From: Pseudomonadota bacterium
GTDB taxonomy: Bacteria; Pseudomonadota; Gammaproteobacteria; Pseudomonadales; Halieaceae
Length of the DNA stretch: 27,529 bases
Assembly (NCBI GenBank): GCA_030591305.1
Contig: JAUVBI010000008.1
Coordinates: 1-27,529 of the forward strand
Reading direction: 5' to 3'
How positions within the stretch are numbered: position 1 is the stretch's first letter; each line of letters begins with the position of its first letter. Shown here piece after piece: positions 23,190 through 27,529 of the stretch. The translations under genes and the position numbers were made by a program. The notes below the pieces were generated by a model that saw nothing but the letters and a program-made list of their open reading frames with translations, had not been told where the DNA came from and searched no databases.

Positions 23190-23924
23190 ATGAAACATCA
23201 AGACGAAGAATTGCTATCTCAGTACCTGGACGGTGAGCTCAGTGCATTGGACGCTAGCGGGCTGGAACAGCGGCTTGCCGCTGAACCCCAGCTGCAAAAG
23301 CACTTCCAGAATATGCAGGAGATTAATGAAACCCTGAAGAGCACCTTTAACACCCCCCTCGCGCGCATGGTCCCCGCACGTATTATTCGCATGCTGGGTA
23401 AATCAGACCATCACTCAGGCAATGTTGTCCCCTTCCCCGGACGACAACGCAAAGCCAGTTGGGGGTTTGCCATCGCAGCCTCGATTATGGCAGCTTCCGG
23501 GCTGTTACTGGTTCAGGGTACGGGGCAGCAGTTCACCGGGCCCACGCCAGGCTCTGACACACTACTCGCCGAAGCACTGGAAAATACACCGTCCCACGGT
23601 GATGGCTGGGATATTCTAAGCGATGGCCGAGAACTCAGGCCTCTGCTTACTTATGCCCACATCGACGGGGGCTGGTGTCGCGAATACCTACTACTCTCCC
23701 GTCAGAACGGTCATTCCCGCGGCATAGCCTGTAAGCGCGCCGAAGGCACCTGGATTACCGAAGCCCTGGACACACAAACCCAACAGGTGGCTTCGCCTGA
23801 CGAATACCGCACAGCGGGCGCCGCTGACTCAGATCAAATAGCCATATTCATGGAAAATAATGCTGCAGGTATCGCCCTGAGTACAGAGCAGGAACAAGCG
23901 CTTATTGCCAAAGGCTGGCAATAA
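23190..23924 (+). CDS. Membrane-anchored anti-sigma factor
   Basis: A 244-residue protein from ATG 23190 (GGGA with 6-nt spacing; ATG 23184 is an equally possible start). The N-terminal sigma-binding region (about 1-50) contains DEELLSQYLDGELSALD, typical of anti-sigma domains. It lacks the HxxxCxxC zinc motif. A single transmembrane helix follows at about 91-110. The periplasmic C-terminal domain (about 120-244) has a WCREY...IACKRAEGTW pattern with two cysteines (163, 181). It would hold the ECF factor inactive at the inner membrane until an envelope signal releases it. Gene order and spacing support a sigma/anti-sigma operon. Confidence 0.88.
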   Translation: MKHQDEELLSQYLDGELSALDASGLEQRLAAEPQLQKHFQNMQEINETLKSTFNTPLARMVPARIIRMLGKSDHHSGNVVPFPGRQRKASWGFAIAASIMAASGLLLVQGTGQQFTGPTPGSDTLLAEALENTPSHGDGWDILSDGRELRPLLTYAHIDGGWCREYLLLSRQNGHSRGIACKRAEGTWITEALDTQTQQVASPDEYRTAGAADSDQIAIFMENNAAGIALSTEQEQALIAKGWQ

Positions 23925-24238
23925 GCGCAGAGTTACAACTCTTAAATCGTTGGGTGTAATGAGCTGGCAAGTCAAACAGGTCGCCTTTCCTGGGCGCCCT
24001 GGGTCACTGCTCAAGCGTAAATCTATAAATCCTGCTCACTGAAAATTTCTGTCAATCGACAGCCACAATAAATCGACGTCGCAGTCAGGGCCGTTGGTGG
24101 CATTACAGTTTTTAAGAAACAATTTTAAGGGGCAGAAAGAAGAAGAGCTTATCACCACTCACGTGGCGATAAGCTCTGAAGCCTGAAGCCCAAAGCAGAG
24201 GCGCTAACATTCTCGCTCTGGGAAGGGGCATCAGAAAG
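23925..24238. other. Intergenic region after the anti-sigma gene
   Basis: No convincing gene. A 27-codon frame from ATG 23959 lacks a good ribosome-binding site. The region contains the strong hairpin at 24144-24177, described separately, and otherwise unremarkable sequence. Confidence 0.5.
24144..24177. repeat. Strong imperfect inverted repeat (15-bp stem, 4-nt loop)
   Basis: The arms 24144-24158 (beginning AGAGCTTATC) and 24163-24177 (ending GATAAGCTCT) pair over 15 positions with one mismatch, around a TCAC loop. It lies about 220 nt after the anti-sigma stop. No U-run follows on the plus strand, so it is not a standard intrinsic terminator; a protein-binding site, a processed RNA end or a dispersed repeat is possible. 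Confidence 0.65.
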
Positions 24239-24403
24239 ATGGAATCAACAATAGATTCGGCAAAAACGAAGGTAGATAGTTCGAGTCCCGCTTCCCCCCG
24301 TCATGTTGAGGTCTTCGAGAGCCATTCCACCTACTCCAAGTGGTTTCACTCCGTTCTTATGTACATGACGATTACTGGGGCAGGTTTATTCCAAATTATT
24401 TAA
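24239..24403 (+). CDS. Possible small membrane protein (54 aa)
   Basis: An open frame from ATG 24239 to TAA 24401-24403. The peptide starts MESTIDSAKTKVDSSS, and its last 20 residues (SVLMYMTITGAGLFQII region) are hydrophobic enough for a single membrane segment. AAGGGG lies about 10 nt upstream, slightly too far for an ideal ribosome-binding site. An 8-bp inverted repeat (CGTCATGT 24299-24306, ACATGACG 24363-24370) lies inside it. The frame is short enough to arise by chance and could also be a truncated remnant; no family recognised. Confidence 0.3.
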   Translation: MESTIDSAKTKVDSSSPASPRHVEVFESHSTYSKWFHSVLMYMTITGAGLFQII

Positions 24404-24682
24404 TATATCTTTTGAAAAATGTATCCTATTGTTTTTATTAGTTTATTTCACATAAAAATGATGGGCATTCCCCCGAAAAGAAATAGAGTCAGCGGCTACA
24501 ACTCCGGCACCTCCTCAATTCGAGCCCTTGAACTGCCAGATGCCGGATAATTGAACCGCCCTGCACTATCCGCCCTGCTGAGACCACAAACACTGGCACT
24601 GGGCTGCTGCACGGTTATTATCCTTTCATGGCCTCCGGAACCTCCGGTTTTATCATTCTTCACTCTCAGAAACGGTAACACG

Positions 24683-25102
24683 ATGAGCAATAGCGACAGA
24701 AACAAAGCGATAGTAAAGAATTTCTTCAAGGCCCTGAATTCGGGAGATGTCGACGCCATCGTCAACACGTACGCTGACATGGGCTATGTGCAAACCATGG
24801 GAAACACGCTGATTTCAGGACAGTTCTCAAAAAAGGACATAAGGGCTGCCGTGGGCGGCATTTACGACGTCTTCCCGTCCGGCCTGAAATTCACCGTATT
24901 GGATATGATAGGTGAAGGTGAAAAAGTGGCAGTGGAAGCCCTAAGCGAAGGGGAGCATGTATCCGGCCAGACCTACGTCAATGAATACCATTTCCTGTTC
25001 GAATTCAGTAATGGCGAGCTCATTAAACTCAAGGAGTATATGGATACCGAGCATGTCACCGACGTACTTTGCGGAGGCCAACGCCCCCCTTTTTCTACCT
25101 GA
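24683..25102 (+). CDS. SnoaL-like / NTF2-fold protein (ketosteroid-isomerase-related)
   Basis: A 139-residue protein beginning MSNSDRNKAIVKNFFKALNSGDVDAIVNTYAD, the standard opening helix pair of the SnoaL-like NTF2 superfamily. It continues with SGQFSKKDIRAAVGGIYDVFP, VLDMIGEGEKVAVEA and EYHFLFEFSNGELIKLKEYMD, ending near CGGQRPPF. The frame is open upstream to 24551, but that extension would encode an unlikely low-complexity leader, so the ATG at 24683 is preferred; its ribosome-binding site is weak. Such proteins are often small cytoplasmic isomerases, hydrolases or dehydratases; the substrate is unknown. Confidence 0.87.
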   Translation: MSNSDRNKAIVKNFFKALNSGDVDAIVNTYADMGYVQTMGNTLISGQFSKKDIRAAVGGIYDVFPSGLKFTVLDMIGEGEKVAVEALSEGEHVSGQTYVNEYHFLFEFSNGELIKLKEYMDTEHVTDVLCGGQRPPFST

Positions 25103-25238
25103 TACGCCTGCAAGTGGCACAGCGGCACTCGGTGACGGCTGCGCCTCCCCCCTAACTACTACCTCATAATTTTCGAAAAAATAGTTCGCAGGTGGTAAAC
25201 TCCCGCCCCTATTAAAACCACATACCGGTCCATACTCC

Positions 25239-26285
25239 ATGCTAGAAAGCGTAAAAGATTATTATGGCAAAACACTGCAGCAAACCACCGACCTCAAGAC
25301 CGATGCCTGCTGCACGCTCGATCAACCGGCCGGTTATTTAAAAGAGATATTTTCCAAAATCCATGAGGAAGTCCATTCACGCTACTACGGCTGCGGCCTG
25401 GTAGCTCCAGAGTCATTAAATGGCTTGCGCATACTGGACCTTGGCAGTGGCTCGGGGCGGGATGCCTATACCCTGTCCGCACTGGTGGGGGAACACGGTA
25501 GCGTGGTGGGTGTGGATATGACCGATGAACAACTCATCGTCGCCAACCGTCACATCGACTATCACCGCGAGGCCTTCGGCTATCAAAATTCCAACGTCAA
25601 ATTTCTCAAGGGTTATCTGGAAAAGCTGGATGATCTCGGTTTTGCAGACAACAGCTTCGATATCATTGTCTCCAACTGCGTCATCAACCTCTGTGAAGAC
25701 AAAGAAGCGGTGCTGCGCGAAGCGTATCGTGTATTAAAGCCCGGCGGTGAGCTGTATTTTTCCGACGTGTACGCCGACAGGCGTGTGCCACAGGAATTGG
25801 TTGATGACCCGATTCTTTTTGGCGAATGCCTGAGCGGCGCGCTGTACTGGAACGATTTTTTGAGTTTGAGCAAGACGGCAGGCTTTGCCGACCCCCGTCT
25901 GGTAGAAGATCGTGTACTGGGCATCAATAATGCCGATATCGAGGCATTGATAGGCCATATCAATTTCTATTCAGCCACCTACCGCTTGTTCAAAATTCCA
26001 GAGCTGGAGTTAGCCTGTGAGGACTATGGGCAGGCTGTCATTTATAGGGGCACCGTGGAGCAGCACCCCGATGTTTTCGAGCTGGACGCCCACCACCGTA
26101 TGGAAAAGGGCGTAAATTTTCCCGTGTGTGGAAACACCTGGTTGATGCTCCACAATTCACGTTTCAGGGAACATTTTGAGTTTATTGGCGACACAGACAC
26201 CCACAGGGGAATCTTTCCAGGCTGCGGTACCAGCATACCCTTTAGCATGTCAGACTCTACTGGAACAAATTCATCCTGCTGCTAG
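25239..26285 (+). CDS. ArsM-like arsenite S-adenosylmethyltransferase
   Basis: A 348-residue protein with a class I methyltransferase domain: LDLGSGSGRDAYTLS (66-80), GVDMTDEQL, SFDIIVSNCVINL (C147), VLKPGGELYFSDVYADRR. Cysteines match the arsenite-binding set of ArsM enzymes: C24/C25 (DACC), C52 (YYGCG), C147 and C197 (GECLSGALY). The C-terminal part (about 230-348) is the ArsM C-terminal domain and ends in a CC pair after a Ser/Thr-rich tail. It would methylate As(III) with SAM, using thiols. No arsR, arsB or arsC lies in the window, so arsenite induction is not evident. No clear ribosome-binding site precedes the ATG. The stop is 3 nt from that of the convergent neighbour. Confidence 0.88.
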   Translation: MLESVKDYYGKTLQQTTDLKTDACCTLDQPAGYLKEIFSKIHEEVHSRYYGCGLVAPESLNGLRILDLGSGSGRDAYTLSALVGEHGSVVGVDMTDEQLIVANRHIDYHREAFGYQNSNVKFLKGYLEKLDDLGFADNSFDIIVSNCVINLCEDKEAVLREAYRVLKPGGELYFSDVYADRRVPQELVDDPILFGECLSGALYWNDFLSLSKTAGFADPRLVEDRVLGINNADIEALIGHINFYSATYRLFKIPELELACEDYGQAVIYRGTVEQHPDVFELDAHHRMEKGVNFPVCGNTWLMLHNSRFREHFEFIGDTDTHRGIFPGCGTSIPFSMSDSTGTNSSCC

Positions 26286-26288
26286 CAA

Positions 26289-27416
26289 TTATTTGGCGCC
26301 ATCAAACCAATCACTGAAACCGTAGGACACCGATGCACCAATGTGCAGTTGCTCCAACACGCCGTGGCCTACCTTGTCGCCACAGCTAGCTTTAACAACT
26401 TGCTGTATATGTATATTTTCCAGGGCCAGCGGGTCCAGATCACTGTCTTTCCAGCTCTCCCCGGCAACAGCCAACTCACCATGCCACATTCCATGGCCCC
26501 ATTCGGGGTGCTGATATCCAAGGCCTTTCATGCAATGAACCAGAACCGTCTCAAGGGTAACCTCCAGGCTATCACCGTTGCCATCATTCATGGTTATTAC
26601 AGCAGACTGGGCACGCCGGGTTCCCGGAATAAACTGCATCTGGTGCCCAACCGTGCCATTCCATATTTTTTCAGCGGGATCGGTGGTGCCTGGAATATCA
26701 TCCATGGTGGCGTACAACGGTAAAAAGGCCTGGTCTGTATGCCACTGATTGCCCTGATCATTCTCAAACCACCCAGCCAAGCTGCAATGGTCATCCCAGT
26801 GAATCGGCATCCAGCAGAAATGAAATTCCTGAAAACTGTCCAGCGGCGCCCCCCCCGTGTAAGTCTCGCCCACAGGCCTGAGCCCCCAGGATCGATCCTT
26901 TAAGCCAAAGGTCGTGCGCCCATCAACGTTTAGCTCCCTGCCGTCATAGCGAATAATACCTTCCCAAAACCCAAACTGGTCCAGGCGAGTGGATTCCATA
27001 ACCACATGGCGTTCATTGCGTAATACCTGGTGTCCCTCTTCGACACAGGCGGTTCTGGGCGTAAACAGCAGGTCACATTCAATACCTGTTTCATTGGGCC
27101 CGATGAGAATTCGATGTCGACCCATGGGCTCCAATATCTGCAAGGCGAAGGGCCCAACAGTAGTATCAGTGGGTTCCAGCGGCGCCCGGCGGGAGGCATG
27201 AAACGCGTACTGATGGCCATCGATAGCCAGGCTCAAGCTGCAATCGAGAACCCCAAGGTTTGGGTAGCGACACAGGGCCACACCGAAGTAGAAGCTGCCA
27301 TCTTTGGCATGCCCGTTATACCAGTAACGGTCATAGGTATTTTTGTCACTGGAAGCAGTGTGAAATACCGGCTGAGAAGTCTGGTGGATGGGGTAATCGT
27401 CGAATTTTGATAGCAT
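26289..27416 (-). CDS. Uncharacterised DUF7064/7065-like beta-rich protein
   Basis: A 375-residue protein from the ATG at 27416 (MLSKFDDYPIHQT...), which matches how I recall related proteins starting; the frame is open upstream to an ATG at 27509 and beyond, so a longer N-terminus cannot be excluded near the window edge. It has no signal peptide or membrane helix. The sequence is Trp-, Gly- and His-rich with strand-forming segments such as DRYWYNGHAKDGSFYFGVAL, FGLKDRSWGLRPVG and FHFCWMPIHWDDHCSLAGWF, resembling the lipocalin-like/AttH-CrtC superfold. These proteins are common beside lipid or steroid catabolic genes in marine and actinobacterial genomes; function unknown. The remaining 27417-27529 holds no confident gene. 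Confidence 0.8.
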   Translation of the reverse strand: MLSKFDDYPIHQTSQPVFHTASSDKNTYDRYWYNGHAKDGSFYFGVALCRYPNLGVLDCSLSLAIDGHQYAFHASRRAPLEPTDTTVGPFALQILEPMGRHRILIGPNETGIECDLLFTPRTACVEEGHQVLRNERHVVMESTRLDQFGFWEGIIRYDGRELNVDGRTTFGLKDRSWGLRPVGETYTGGAPLDSFQEFHFCWMPIHWDDHCSLAGWFENDQGNQWHTDQAFLPLYATMDDIPGTTDPAEKIWNGTVGHQMQFIPGTRRAQSAVITMNDGNGDSLEVTLETVLVHCMKGLGYQHPEWGHGMWHGELAVAGESWKDSDLDPLALENIHIQQVVKASCGDKVGHGVLEQLHIGASVSYGFSDWFDGAK

Positions 27417-27529
27417 GGCGGTGATCTCGTTGTGTGTTAATTGGGTTCCGTTATTGAGTCCCAAGGAATGCTCTGCTCTGCCCCTTATCAAGACACGACG
27501 TGAATCCATCCATGGAGTCTCGACTGCCG

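Noticed and set aside
24220..24300. tRNA-like segment with GTTCGAGTCC at 24279-24288 and GGGAAG/CTTCCC ends
   Set aside because: The T-arm does not pair, there is no D-arm or anticodon stem in place, and the same bases read well as part of a 54-codon frame. Probably coincidence.

Overview
This 27.5 kb window looks like a chromosomal segment of a marine-type gammaproteobacterium. Support comes from a bifunctional MnmC, a DUF2058 protein, a YjdM zinc-ribbon protein and an AGCS sodium/alanine symporter, together with a moderately GC-rich, compactly packed gene layout. A Cellvibrionales-like lineage (Spongiibacteraceae or Halieaceae) fits the SnoaL-like, MaoC, TauD-like and DUF7064-like content, but that placement is inference. 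No rRNA, tRNA, CRISPR array, prophage or insertion sequence is recognisable.

Layout. (1) 1-1843, plus strand: the 3' end of a glutamine-synthetase-family gene and an iron-containing alcohol dehydrogenase. (2) 1932-2560, minus strand: a visibly AT-richer HigBA/RelE-type toxin-antitoxin module with a near-consensus promoter that predicts a leaderless toxin mRNA. (3) 2925-3910: a MaoC-type hydratase convergent with an unknown small cytoplasmic protein. (4) 4017-10545, plus strand: a tight four-gene set with 4-nt overlaps or 3-nt gaps: exported unknown protein, mnmC, exported glutaminyl cyclase, PreP-like M16 metalloprotease. A TauD-like dioxygenase follows. (5) 11429-17852, minus strand: an AGCS symporter overlapping a fatty acid desaturase, then an SLC13/RCK_C permease, then a DUF3604 protein preceded by a previously easy-to-miss 35-codon ORF that overlaps it as ATGA. 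(6) 18043-19040, plus strand: DUF2058 protein and YjdM. (7) 19042-23924: a lipoprotein carrying a GspG (type II secretion pseudopilin) core domain, an outer-membrane beta-barrel protein, a subtilase with an unusual four-residue-periodic acidic stalk, and an ECF sigma factor with its membrane anti-sigma factor. (8) 23925-27416: a long poorly coding stretch with a strong hairpin and a possible 54-aa ORF, a SnoaL-like protein, an ArsM-type methyltransferase, and a DUF7064-like protein.

The most interesting part is region 7. The 121-nt interval between the subtilase and the sigma factor contains two back-to-back ECF-type promoters with the same GGAAT(A)/CGTC elements, one pointing at each gene. 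This suggests that the sigma factor transcribes both itself and the subtilase. The subtilase has a complete catalytic triad but a long exported stalk in which a hydrophobic residue recurs every fourth position for about 27 steps, interrupted twice by an identical 11-residue step containing YPxGYI. Next to it, convergent, are an outer-membrane barrel gene and the GspG-domain lipoprotein. Together these could form an envelope-stress or surface-processing system that I do not recognise as described.
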